Part shown: positions 50,782 through 58,378 of the stretch, in pieces
Layout: every line of letters begins with the position of its first letter
Position numbering within the stretch: the stretch's first letter is position 1
Assembly (NCBI RefSeq): GCF_003112775.1
Contig: NZ_BFCH01000028.1
Coordinates: forward strand, 62,001 to 126,000
Length of the DNA: 64,000 nt
From: Mycobacterium montefiorense
GTDB taxonomy: Bacteria > Actinomycetota > Actinomycetes > Mycobacteriales > Mycobacteriaceae
Reading direction: 5' to 3'
Notes under the pieces: model-generated
Database searches by the model: none
Seen by the model: only the letters and a program-made list of their open reading frames with translations
What the model was told of the DNA's origin: nothing
Program-made: the position numbers and the translations under genes

Positions 50782-51600
50782 TCATGACAGGAAATCAACT
50801 TTCGACATTTTAAGCTGACCGCCCTCGCGGTCCATATTGACGTTGAGTCGAAACAAGGCCGGTGGTGGTTTGGCGTTATCCGGCCCGAAGGGAGCGGTTT
50901 TCACCGCTACGAGCACGACTCCAGAATTTTCGCTCAACGACTCGACGGCGACCGCTTCCACGGTGACATTGCTGCCGACCTTCGACTCCTCGGCCTTCTT
51001 GACTATCAGGAGTGACAGCACCGAAAGCTGGTTCTTCTGGTCACCTGTCGAGGTATCGATCATCCGCTGGACGCTCTCCTTGGCATGATCGGGGTCAATC
51101 GACATCAGCGCCGAGACCGCTTGGCGGGCGGCTGCGGTGAACTCCGCGGCGAGCTGCCGATTATGTACGGCGGTGTGGTGCTGCCACACCATGTAACCGC
51201 TCGCGCCGAGAGAAGCCGAGGCGACCACGATCCCGGCACCAACAGCTATTGCTTTCCGCCCTGGGCGGCGGAGCCACCGCGGACGCCCGGGACGACGCGG
51301 CAACCGTAGCCGTCTCCGGATCGACTTTGCGGTGTGCTGCTTGGCATCTCGAGACTCTGCGTCGTCCGCGTCCTCGGTTTCGGCAGCCCGGCGCAGCCCT
51401 ACGACACGTGCCCTGGCCGCGTCGGCGCGCGCCTCAGCCTCGACAACTTCGTCTGGTGTGTCCGTTTCTGATGTGCGCGCTGCGGCGTCCGCATCGACCC
51501 CTGAACGCGACTGTGGTTCATCGGAATTCACATTCGTCGGGTCACCACAATCGTCGGCGTCGGGCCCTTCCGGATTGTGCACGGAGAGGCAGCTTATCAC
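50782..51600 (-). CDS. Mce-associated protein
   Basis: 272 residues; GTG 51600 is uncertain and GTG 51582 is an alternative. An acidic N-terminus, an Ala/Arg helical stretch (EVVEAEARADAARARVVGLRRAAE), a basic patch, a membrane helix (AIAVGAGIVVASASLGASGYMVW) and an NTF2-like domain ending LKMSKVDFLS. It parallels the gene at 33901-34764 but has a shorter acidic tract. Upstream member of the second Mce-associated pair, on the strand opposite to mce. Confidence 0.83.
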   Translation of the reverse strand: MISCLSVHNPEGPDADDCGDPTNVNSDEPQSRSGVDADAAARTSETDTPDEVVEAEARADAARARVVGLRRAAETEDADDAESRDAKQHTAKSIRRRLRLPRRPGRPRWLRRPGRKAIAVGAGIVVASASLGASGYMVWQHHTAVHNRQLAAEFTAAARQAVSALMSIDPDHAKESVQRMIDTSTGDQKNQLSVLSLLIVKKAEESKVGSNVTVEAVAVESLSENSGVVLVAVKTAPFGPDNAKPPPALFRLNVNMDREGGQLKMSKVDFLS

Positions 51601-51738
51601 TTTGGCCTGAGCCTCAAGGCCGTCATCGGGCAGCTGCCTTCATGGCTCTTACATGCGGAAATGGTCGCTCGTCGGGCAACGGCGCGCAGTAGCGTTTCGC
51701 GGGTCGTGGCACAGGCCGATTTTCGTGCGTAGGGGATG

Positions 51739-51755
51739 TTCTCCAACCAGGAGAA
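51739..51755. promoter_or_regulatory. Inverted repeat TTCTCC-N5-GGAGAA
   Basis: Six-base perfect arms with spacer AACCA, directly before the small secreted protein gene at 51768. As RNA it would form a hairpin that includes the likely GGAG ribosome site; as DNA it could be an operator. Confidence 0.35.
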
Positions 51756-51767
51756 TTTTCTTTTCAG

Positions 51768-52187
51768 GTGTGGCAAAGTGATCGAGTGCGATTAATCGTG
51801 GCCCTATTTGCCGCGTTGCTCGGCGTCGGTGTGCTGGCGGCGGCGCCGTCCTTCGCGGGGCCGACAGTCTGCGACTACCCCGATTGCACACCCGGCATCA
51901 TGCCGCATCAGGTCCTCGGGGCACCGTGTGACAACACCACCTACTACGCCTTTGGTGTCACGGATGGTTATGTCTCCTTCGGCTCGCAGCCCGGACGGCT
52001 GATGTTCTGCGGTTCGCCGAGGAGATATCAGCCGCGATGGTTTCGGTCACCTCCCATGGCGGGAGTCAAGGAAGAAAACGCCAGCTGCCAGAATTACCAG
52101 AACTACGTCGCGCAGTCGCCTGATGGCCTGTTCCTGATCTGTTTTGCCCACGACGGCATACTGAGCTGGATCCGCGCGGACACGTAG
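51768..52187 (+). CDS. Small secreted Cys-rich protein
   Basis: 139 residues from GTG 51768; GTG 51786 is equally plausible and gives a tidier signal peptide (MRLIVALFAALLGVGVLAAAPSFA). The mature chain GPTVCDYPDCTPGIMPHQVLGAPCDNTTYYAFG has several Cys and a Tyr/Gly-rich character. Function unknown; I do not recognise a named family. Followed 34 bases on by another exported protein. Confidence 0.75.
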   Translation: MWQSDRVRLIVALFAALLGVGVLAAAPSFAGPTVCDYPDCTPGIMPHQVLGAPCDNTTYYAFGVTDGYVSFGSQPGRLMFCGSPRRYQPRWFRSPPMAGVKEENASCQNYQNYVAQSPDGLFLICFAHDGILSWIRADT

Positions 52188-52221
52188 CCTTCACGGGGGC
52201 GACATTAGGGAGCCGATCGCG

Positions 52222-52608
52222 ATGCAGAACTTTGATTTCAGCAGCGGCCAACGGGTTACTGGCCCGAGCTGTCGAGGCCGTTCCAGCTATGGCGTTGCGG
52301 GGGTCGGCAAGGCCATTGCCATGGTGCTCATCGCCCCGATCATGCTGATGGGGGCAGCGTATGCGCATGCTGAGTCTGGCCTCGACGGCTACGCTCGATG
52401 CGTCGGCGGCGATACCAAGCCCCCACCGCCGGGGGTAAGTGCGGAAGTTTGGTTTCCGAGCGTTCACGTGATTACGAACGATTTCGATTCTGGTATTCCC
52501 TCTGCCCAAATAATTCAGATTTTAGTGGGTATGGGCGTCAAGCCGAGCGATGCTGCTACCCGAGTGCAGTGTTTTCTCGCCAACCAGCCCCGCGGCGAAG
52601 GGCATTGA
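52222..52608 (+). CDS. Small secreted protein (DUF732-like)
   Basis: 128 residues from ATG 52222. A hydrophobic stretch at about 29-48 (GKAIAMVLIAPIMLMGAAYAHA) serves as signal peptide with an unusually long N-terminal extension. The mature domain GLDGYARCVGGD...PSAQIIQILVGMGVKPSDAATRVQCFLANQ has two Cys and the short helical layout of mycobacterial DUF732-type proteins; that assignment is tentative. Converges with the TetR gene at 52640. Confidence 0.7.
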   Translation: MQNFDFSSGQRVTGPSCRGRSSYGVAGVGKAIAMVLIAPIMLMGAAYAHAESGLDGYARCVGGDTKPPPPGVSAEVWFPSVHVITNDFDSGIPSAQIIQILVGMGVKPSDAATRVQCFLANQPRGEGH

Positions 52609-52639
52609 CGCGGTCAGGAAGCTGACCCAGTTATTTCCT

Positions 52640-53251
52640 TCAGCTGGATGGCTTGGGCGTTTCTCGATGCAAGCCGAGCAGGCGCCGGATCATGTCGGTG
52701 AGTCGTGCGAGCAATGTGTCGTCGTCGATATCGGCGACCAGCGGGTGCATCACCGCGGTGCTGATCGCGCCGGAGAACATCGCCGCCTCGATCCGGCCGT
52801 CCAGCCCGGCATCGCTGAGCAGAGCCTGATACAGCCGGTCCATAAAGCGTTGCAGCGGCGCGTGTTCGGCCAGCAGCCGAACCACGACGGGATCGAACTG
52901 CAGCGTCCGGACCAACCGGCGGTCGCGGACCGCCATTTCCACGACGCGTTCCAACAGCAGATCCCGGGCTTGCGGGCCGTTGCCGTGCGCCTCGGCTTCC
53001 TCGAGCGCTGGAAGCAGCCGCCCGAGCTCGCGCTCGGTGACCGCGATAACAATCTGGTCCTTGGTCCGGAATTGGTGGTACACGGCAGCTTTCGTGATCC
53101 CGACGGTGTCGGCGATCATCTGCAGCGACGTACCGCTGACACCGTGGTCCGCGAATAGGTCGAGCGCGGCATCGAGGACCCGCGTTCGAGCAGGGCTGTA
53201 GTGAACAACTCTCAGCTCCCCGTCGCTGGCCGGCTGTTGCGCTGTTCCCAC
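52640..53251 (-). CDS. TetR-family transcriptional regulator
   Basis: 203 residues from GTG 53251. The helix-turn-helix is RVLDAALDLFADHGVSGTSLQMIADTVGITKAAVYHQFRTKDQIV, followed by a helical C-terminal domain. Divergent from the membrane operon at 53355 with a perfect 18-base palindrome between them, so it very probably controls itself and that operon. Ligand unknown. Confidence 0.92.
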   Translation of the reverse strand: MGTAQQPASDGELRVVHYSPARTRVLDAALDLFADHGVSGTSLQMIADTVGITKAAVYHQFRTKDQIVIAVTERELGRLLPALEEAEAHGNGPQARDLLLERVVEMAVRDRRLVRTLQFDPVVVRLLAEHAPLQRFMDRLYQALLSDAGLDGRIEAAMFSGAISTAVMHPLVADIDDDTLLARLTDMIRRLLGLHRETPKPSS

Positions 53252-53283
53252 GCAACGAGACTAGACGATGGCTATTGACCAAG

Positions 53284-53301
53284 GCTAGCCGAACGGCTAG
53301 C
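53284..53301. promoter_or_regulatory. Operator GCTAGCCG-AA-CGGCTAGC
   Basis: Eight-base arms are perfectly complementary around AA. It lies in the 103-base divergent region between the TetR gene (starts 53251, minus) and the membrane operon (starts 53355, plus). Confidence 0.75.
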
Positions 53302-53354
53302 TTCGGTGACGAGCCGGTTGTAGCCAAGTGATTTCGTGCTGAAGGGAGTCACCG

Positions 53355-54140
53355 ATGTCCGACATCGGCGGGGGCGGTACCGCAGATCAGGAATCCCCAC
53401 GAACGGCGCCGCGACGCGTCGACGGCGAGGTCATTCTGCTGTGGACGTTGCCCGTCACGGTGATCCTCTGGATCGCCGGCTTCCTTCTGTTTCCGGGCTT
53501 CAATCCGCCGATGTCACCGTCGATGCCGGCGGAGCAGGTTGCCGCGTTCTTTTCCGATCCGGCGCACATCCCGGAGATCCGGTACAGCATGATCGTGTTC
53601 AATTGGTTCGGCGTATGCCTGATTCCGATCTTGGCCCTGATCGTGCTGCAGATCCGGCGGATGGCACATCGGACGCCGATCTTCTCCTACGCGATGCTGG
53701 GTTGCGTGGCCGGCGGTCCGACCCTGTTCCTGGTCGCCAACGTGTGCTGGCTGCTGGCGGCGTTCCGTCCGGAGCGCAGTCCCGAGCTGACCCAGCTGCT
53801 CAACGATTTCGGCTGGATCACCTTCACCATCCTGGTCCCGTTTCTGATCGGGCAAAGTGTGATCCTTGCCGTGGCAATCTATTTCGATGACCAGCCGCAG
53901 CCGATATTCAGCCGTTGGGTGGCTCGCTTCAACCTTCTCGTGGCGGCCGCGTTGGTGCCCGCGGCGTTTGTCGGCGTGTCCTTGACCGGTCCGCTGGCGT
54001 GGGACGGCTTCCTGTCGTTCTGGGTGAAGAATGTTGCGATCGGCGTCTGGATCATCGTGATGGGCGTTGTGTTGGGGCGGGTCGTTTATCGCGAGCGTGC
54101 CGAGAATCCCGGGCGCCCAGACGAATTGGCCGACTTATGA
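53355..54140 (+). CDS. Multi-pass membrane protein of unknown function
   Basis: 261 residues from ATG 53355 (GAAGGGAG upstream) with about six or seven membrane helices and a short hydrophilic N-terminus. Shared with the next gene are RPERSPEL/RPERNPEL, a following DF, an FLIG helix and AWDG near the C-terminus, so the two are diverged duplicates. No heme-copper or known transport signature is seen. First gene of an operon ending in COX3- and COX4-like subunits, so it is presumably part of that membrane complex. Confidence 0.8.
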   Translation: MSDIGGGGTADQESPRTAPRRVDGEVILLWTLPVTVILWIAGFLLFPGFNPPMSPSMPAEQVAAFFSDPAHIPEIRYSMIVFNWFGVCLIPILALIVLQIRRMAHRTPIFSYAMLGCVAGGPTLFLVANVCWLLAAFRPERSPELTQLLNDFGWITFTILVPFLIGQSVILAVAIYFDDQPQPIFSRWVARFNLLVAAALVPAAFVGVSLTGPLAWDGFLSFWVKNVAIGVWIIVMGVVLGRVVYRERAENPGRPDELADL

Positions 54141-54952
54141 GCGCGGTGATGACGCCGCCGACGTCCCCGGCCACGCCGCCTTCGGGCCCGCTGCATCGGC
54201 GAATCGGCTGGCACCTGCGGCACAACCCCAAGCGTGAACTCTGGTTGGCGTGGTGGGCGCTTCTGGTGTTCTACAACCTTTTCTTTCCGGTGTTCTTCAT
54301 CGTCGCGCAAGTCCAGCCGCCGCCGGAGCCCACCTGGGACCTCGTGACGCAGGTGCACTGGTTCCAAGAGCGCCACCTCGGGATACCCCTTGGTTTCGGC
54401 GTCATCTTTGCGATCAGCGGCATCATCGCGACCAACAATGCCCTGATCGCGTATTCGATGCGGCGCATGTCGGTGAGCCGTGCATTCGGGTATTCGTATC
54501 TGATCATTTACTCGCTCAGTGCGGTTCCCGGCATGCTGCTGCTCAACATCGCGCTGATCGTCGGGACGCTGCGACCAGAGCGCAACCCCGAATTGATCGG
54601 TTGGCTTTACGACTTCGCCTTCTTGTCCTTCGACGGAACCATGGGGGTCTTTCTGATCGGTTCGCTGATCTGGATGGTCGCGATTTTGCTCGACAAGAAT
54701 CGAGTGTTCCCAAAGTGGTTCGGCTATCTCAACCTATGCAACGCGCTGACCGAGGTCGTGGTGGCGCCCTGCTGGATCTTCCGGCGTGGTGTATTTGCCT
54801 GGGACGGTGAGATTGCATGGTGGCTGGACATGGTCGTGTTCGGCATCTACCAAGTCACGTTTGTTGTCATGCTGTTTCAGATGATCCGCCGCGAAGACTT
54901 CGGCACCGGGCCGCTGCCGGACCCGCCGCGCAAAAAGGCTGTGGCGCAATGA
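54137..54952 (+). CDS. Multi-pass membrane protein, paralogue of preceding gene
   Basis: 271 residues from ATG 54137, overlapping the preceding stop. About seven membrane helices; conserved positions shared with its neighbour include RPERNPEL, FLIG, a central Asn and AWDG. Extra His residues (VHWFQERHLG) lie between helices 1 and 2 on one face. No recognised family. The next gene overlaps its stop, so stoichiometric production with the COX3-like subunit is likely. Confidence 0.8.
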   Translation: MSAVMTPPTSPATPPSGPLHRRIGWHLRHNPKRELWLAWWALLVFYNLFFPVFFIVAQVQPPPEPTWDLVTQVHWFQERHLGIPLGFGVIFAISGIIATNNALIAYSMRRMSVSRAFGYSYLIIYSLSAVPGMLLLNIALIVGTLRPERNPELIGWLYDFAFLSFDGTMGVFLIGSLIWMVAILLDKNRVFPKWFGYLNLCNALTEVVVAPCWIFRRGVFAWDGEIAWWLDMVVFGIYQVTFVVMLFQMIRREDFGTGPLPDPPRKKAVAQ

Positions 54953-55527
54953 CGGACCTTACCGAAAAGACCAAACGAGCCAGGGCTGTGCCGGGGCAAC
55001 CGGACATGTGGGCCTTCGTTTTGTTCGAAACACTGGTATTCACGGGGTATTTCGGCTTCTATCTGTTCTTTCGAGCCCAAAATCCCGAGCTGTTCTTGCA
55101 CGCCCAGGCGCACCTGGACCTGCGGATCGGCGTCTTCAACACCCTAGTCTTGCTGCTGAGCTCGTGGTCGGTGGCGCGGTGTGTCCAGTCAGCCCGCGCC
55201 GGCGCCTACCGGGCGGCGCTGCGGGACGTCTTCATCACGGCCGGATTCGCCGCGGTGTTCCTGTTCTTCAAGGTGTTTGAGTGGGCGCGGCTGGTCCACA
55301 CGGGCAACGGGTTCGACAGCAATGACTTCTTCACCTACTACTTCTTCCTGACCGGGATCCACTTCGTTCACCTGCTGATAGGCTTCGTCGTCCTCGGCAT
55401 CATCGTGTACCAACTCCGAAGTCCGGCGCGGCGCTCCCAGGAACTTGTCGAAACCGCCGCAACGTATTGGCACACCGTCGATTTCCTATGGGTGCTCATC
55501 TTTGCGCTGTTGTACGTGGTGAGGTGA
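54949..55527 (+). CDS. Cytochrome c oxidase subunit III-like protein (NorE/COX3 family)
   Basis: 192 residues, five membrane helices. The sequence PDMWAFVLFETLVFTGYFGFYLFFRAQNPELF, DFFTYYFFLTGIHFVHLLIGFVVLGII, and TAATYWHTVDFLWVLIFALLYVVR is typical of heme-copper oxidase subunit III and its NorE relatives (conserved His and Glu in helices III and IV and the C-terminal YWHxVDxxW motif). No catalytic subunit I or II is nearby. It would assist a nitric oxide reductase or oxidase encoded elsewhere, or an uncharacterised complex with its two upstream neighbours. Confidence 0.9.
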   Translation: MTDLTEKTKRARAVPGQPDMWAFVLFETLVFTGYFGFYLFFRAQNPELFLHAQAHLDLRIGVFNTLVLLLSSWSVARCVQSARAGAYRAALRDVFITAGFAAVFLFFKVFEWARLVHTGNGFDSNDFFTYYFFLTGIHFVHLLIGFVVLGIIVYQLRSPARRSQELVETAATYWHTVDFLWVLIFALLYVVR

Positions 55528-55530
55528 GCA

Positions 55531-55812
55531 GTGAAATTCAACAAGAGCCTGTTGTTGGTCTGGGTCATCCTGGCCGCACTGACGTTGGCTTATTTGTGGA
55601 TAGACCACTCGGTCGACGGGTCGATGAAATCCAGTGCGGTGGTGACGTCGATGGTCATCGTGATTGCACTTATCAAGGTGCGCATCATCTTTCGAGAGTT
55701 CATGGAGGTGCGAAGCGCTCCGGCTCTGCTCTGCCGGCTAACCGACGCCTGGGTGGTGGTGATGGCCGTCGCGATGCTCAGCTGCTATTTCGTCGGAATG
55801 CAGATCCGCTAG
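55531..55812 (+). CDS. Prokaryotic cytochrome c oxidase subunit IV-like protein (NorF-like)
   Basis: 93 residues from GTG 55531, three bases after the COX3-like stop. Three membrane helices: LLLVWVILAALTLAYLWI, VVTSMVIVIALIKVRIIFREFMEVRSAP, and AWVVVMAVAMLSCYFVGM. The middle segment with the KxRxIFxxFMEVR pattern is the family signature. Small accessory subunit, paired with the COX3-like protein as in other bacteria. Confidence 0.85.
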   Translation: MKFNKSLLLVWVILAALTLAYLWIDHSVDGSMKSSAVVTSMVIVIALIKVRIIFREFMEVRSAPALLCRLTDAWVVVMAVAMLSCYFVGMQIR

Positions 55813-55829
55813 TCCGAGCCCGCAAGCGG

Positions 55830-57125
55830 TCAGCCCACGGGTGCGACCGCATCCGCGGTTGTGAACGACAGATGCAGCTCGCTCAAACCCCGCAAGATAT
55901 AGGTCGGCTCGTAGGTGTAACGACGCTCGGAGGCCGGCCCGTGGTGGGCTTCGTTGATCTCGATGTGCGGCATCCGGTCCAGGATGCGTTCGATGGAGAC
56001 GCGGCCCTCCACGCGCGCGAGCGGTCCACCGGGGCAGGAGTGCACCCCGCGGGCAAACGCCATGTGCTCGCGAACGTTCTTGCGGCGGACATCGAACTCG
56101 TGCGGGTTCTCGAACCGGCGTGGATCGCGATTCGCCGCCCCCGGCAGGACCATCACCACGGTCCCGGCGGGTAGGTCGACACCACCGATGTTGGTGTCCC
56201 GCACGACCAATCGTGAGTCGCTTTTGACCGGGCTCTCCATGCGCAGTGATTCTTCGATGAACCCGGGAATCAGGCTCCGGTCGTCGCGAATCTGTTGCTG
56301 TATCTCGGGCCGGTCGCCCAGGGCTTGCAGGGCGGCGCTCAGCAATTTGGCCGTGGTCTCCTGGCCGGCGGCGAAAAGGAACGTGGCCGAACGGACCACG
56401 TCGATCACCTCGGGGGTGGAACCGTCCGGATACTTCGCTTCCGCCAGGAAAGTCAGTACGTCGCCGCGTGGCTCGTGCCGCCGGGCTTCGATGTAGTTGC
56501 AGAACTTCTCGTCGAGCCACTCGAGCGGGTTGATGCCGACCGACTCGTGGTCCAGGGCACCCACCCGTGCCTCGGGCCGGTCGGCGCCCAAGACGACGCG
56601 GAACTCCTTGTGGTCGTCCTCGGGGACGCCGAGCAGGTCGGCGATCACCAACGTGGCGAACGGCTTGGAGTATTCGGCGATGAACTCGCACTCGCCGTTG
56701 TGCAGGAACTCGTCAAGCTGGCGGTCGGCCAGCCGCCACATGAACTCCTCGTTCTGCTTCAGCCGGCTCGGGGTCAACAGCTTGCTGAGCACCGAGCGGG
56801 CCTTGGTGTGGTCCGGGGGGTCCATGGTGACCATGTGCTCGTTCATCGGAAAGTAGCTGCGGTGCTCGTTGATCAGGGCGCTGATGTCGCCGCCGTCGGT
56901 CTGGAACGGCAGCGGGGGGAACGGCCCGCCCAGCGCGACGATGTTGGAGAACGTTTCCGGGTCCTTGTAGATCTCGGTGGCTTCCGCGTAGCCGGTGATC
57001 GCGACGACCCCATAGTGCGGCAACCGCAGCACCGGGTTTTGGCTGCGTAGGTAGTCGAAATAGGGGTGCGGATCTGGGACCAGAGACTGATCGGTGAAGA
57101 AGTCGATCGAGTCGTAGTTGCTCAT
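55830..57125 (-). CDS. Cytochrome P450
   Basis: 431 residues from ATG 57125 (GGGAGA nine bases upstream). I-helix FAAGQETTAKLL, ExxR helix EESLRMESP, heme loop AFARGVHSCPGGPLARVE with axial Cys. It is similar to the P450 at 5375-6649 across its length. There is no ferredoxin beside it, so it must borrow one from another locus. Divergent from a TetR gene with a double palindrome between them, which implies regulation by an effector rather than by the window-wide site. Confidence 0.95.
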   Translation of the reverse strand: MSNYDSIDFFTDQSLVPDPHPYFDYLRSQNPVLRLPHYGVVAITGYAEATEIYKDPETFSNIVALGGPFPPLPFQTDGGDISALINEHRSYFPMNEHMVTMDPPDHTKARSVLSKLLTPSRLKQNEEFMWRLADRQLDEFLHNGECEFIAEYSKPFATLVIADLLGVPEDDHKEFRVVLGADRPEARVGALDHESVGINPLEWLDEKFCNYIEARRHEPRGDVLTFLAEAKYPDGSTPEVIDVVRSATFLFAAGQETTAKLLSAALQALGDRPEIQQQIRDDRSLIPGFIEESLRMESPVKSDSRLVVRDTNIGGVDLPAGTVVMVLPGAANRDPRRFENPHEFDVRRKNVREHMAFARGVHSCPGGPLARVEGRVSIERILDRMPHIEINEAHHGPASERRYTYEPTYILRGLSELHLSFTTADAVAPVG

Positions 57126-57201
57126 CGGATTGTGTCTCCCTGGGCTGGGTTTACCGGTGATGTCCGGCGGCATGCGGTACCGCCGCCCGATTTCGAGAAT
57201 C

Positions 57202-57221
57202 TGCTGAGCACCTGCTTAGCA
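57202..57221. promoter_or_regulatory. Double operator TGCTGAGCA-CC-TGCTTAGCA
   Basis: Two nine-base palindromes (57202-57210, 57213-57221) are spaced one helical turn apart, and together form a 20-base imperfect palindrome. It lies between the P450 (57125, minus) and the TetR (57312, plus). Confidence 0.65.
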
Positions 57222-57311
57222 CGGCAGTAATGTCGTGGTCAAGGACACGACGCCGTGCCGCGCTAGGATTCCCGTGGTTGGCAGGCGAGCGCGGACAGGA
57301 CGGAGAGCGGC

Positions 57312-58013
57312 ATGACATCGGCCCGCAGGATCGGTGCGCCCGACGCCAAGAACCGCGGCCTGCTGCTCGACGCTGCCGAACAGTTGATGATCGAAGAGGG
57401 CTACGCCGCTGTCACCTCGCGCCGACTGGCCAACAAGGCGGGGCTGAAACCTCAGCTGGTGCACTATTACTTCCGCACCATGGAGGAGCTGTTCCTCGAG
57501 GTCTTCCGCCGCCGCGGTGAAGAATCGCTCGAGGTGCACGCGCAGCTGATGAAGTCAGCGCAGCCGCTGTGGGCGGTGTGGCGATTCGGCACCGATCCCG
57601 CATTCACGCGCATTTCCATGGAATTCATGGCGCTGGCCAATCACCGCAAGGAGATGCGGGCCGAAATCGCATATTACGCAGAACGATTCCGCGAGGAGCA
57701 ACGCCAAGCGGTGACGACCGCGCTACAGGAATATGGCGTGGCCTCCGAAGAGATGCCGCCGGTGGTGGTCGCCGTGCTGATGTCCAGCCTGTCGAGATTC
57801 CTGGTGCTCGAGCAGGCGGTCGGTATCTCCTCCGGTCACGCCGAAACCGTGGAACTAGTCGAAAGTCACTTGCGTCGCCTGGAAGGCGAACCGCAACCCA
57901 TCGAGGGTGTCCCGCCGACCTGGGTGGTTCACCAGTTCCGCAGCGAGCAAAGCACGCCTTTGAGGCCATCCTTGGATACGACGACGGCTCCGTCCACCGC
58001 CAGAACACAGTGA
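57312..58013 (+). CDS. TetR-family transcriptional regulator
   Basis: 233 residues from ATG 57312 with GGAGAG upstream. Helix-turn-helix: LLLDAAEQLMIEEGYAAVTSRRLANKAGLKPQLVHYYFRTMEELF. The ligand domain ends near residue 200; the last 30 residues (HQFRSEQSTPLRPSLDTTTAPSTARTQ) are disordered-looking and overlap the convergent gene at 57929-58378 by 85 bases. Probable repressor of the divergent P450 acting at 57202-57221. Confidence 0.9.
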   Translation: MTSARRIGAPDAKNRGLLLDAAEQLMIEEGYAAVTSRRLANKAGLKPQLVHYYFRTMEELFLEVFRRRGEESLEVHAQLMKSAQPLWAVWRFGTDPAFTRISMEFMALANHRKEMRAEIAYYAERFREEQRQAVTTALQEYGVASEEMPPVVVAVLMSSLSRFLVLEQAVGISSGHAETVELVESHLRRLEGEPQPIEGVPPTWVVHQFRSEQSTPLRPSLDTTTAPSTARTQ

Positions 58014-58378
58014 AGCCCCGGCGTGCCGGGCTCGGTACCCGTGCTCGCCACGACCATCGCGTAGTCGTCGGGGTTCGACATGTCCAGATCGAAGGTCCAC
58101 GGCTTACCGGGGGCGAGATCGACGTCGATGTGCGGTGTGAATGAGTAAGGGTTGTGGCTGTATTCGGAGAATCTTGCCGGCTGGTGGTCCAGGTAATAAA
58201 TATCGGTGTAGATCGGATTCTCAGCGGTGACGGCGTACTTGACGTGATGCATGATCGGCCCGGCAGTTGGGTCGGCATGAGCCCGTCCGGGGCTCACAAC
58301 CAAACCCGCGCCCGCCAACAGCCCCGCCACGGTCATCGCCGATCCGATGCCTAGTAGTTTCTTCACGCTGGTACTCAT
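57929..58378 (-). CDS. Secreted protein, distantly MmpS-like
   Basis: 149 residues. The signal peptide is KLLGIGSAMTVAGLLAGAGLVVSPGRAHA. The mature domain HHVKYAVTAENPIYTDIYYLDHQPARF...PWTFDLDMSNPDDYAMVVAST...GLHCVLAVDGAVVVSKDGLKGVLCSLRNW has the order of the extracytoplasmic domain of MmpS proteins (YxV..., xxDIxYxD, PW, two Cys in strands near the end), but it has a cleavable signal rather than a membrane anchor and no MmpL partner. Similarity is weak and judged by eye. Its start overlaps the stop of the crotonase upstream (ATGA). Confidence 0.7.
   Translation of the reverse strand: MSTSVKKLLGIGSAMTVAGLLAGAGLVVSPGRAHADPTAGPIMHHVKYAVTAENPIYTDIYYLDHQPARFSEYSHNPYSFTPHIDVDLAPGKPWTFDLDMSNPDDYAMVVASTGTEPGTPGLHCVLAVDGAVVVSKDGLKGVLCSLRNW

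Noticed and set aside
57191..57200. A further copy of the GAGAAT-N3-ATTCTC palindrome at CGAGAATCTG
   Set aside because: Only the left half is present; the right half does not match and the region has its own TGCTNAGCA palindromes.
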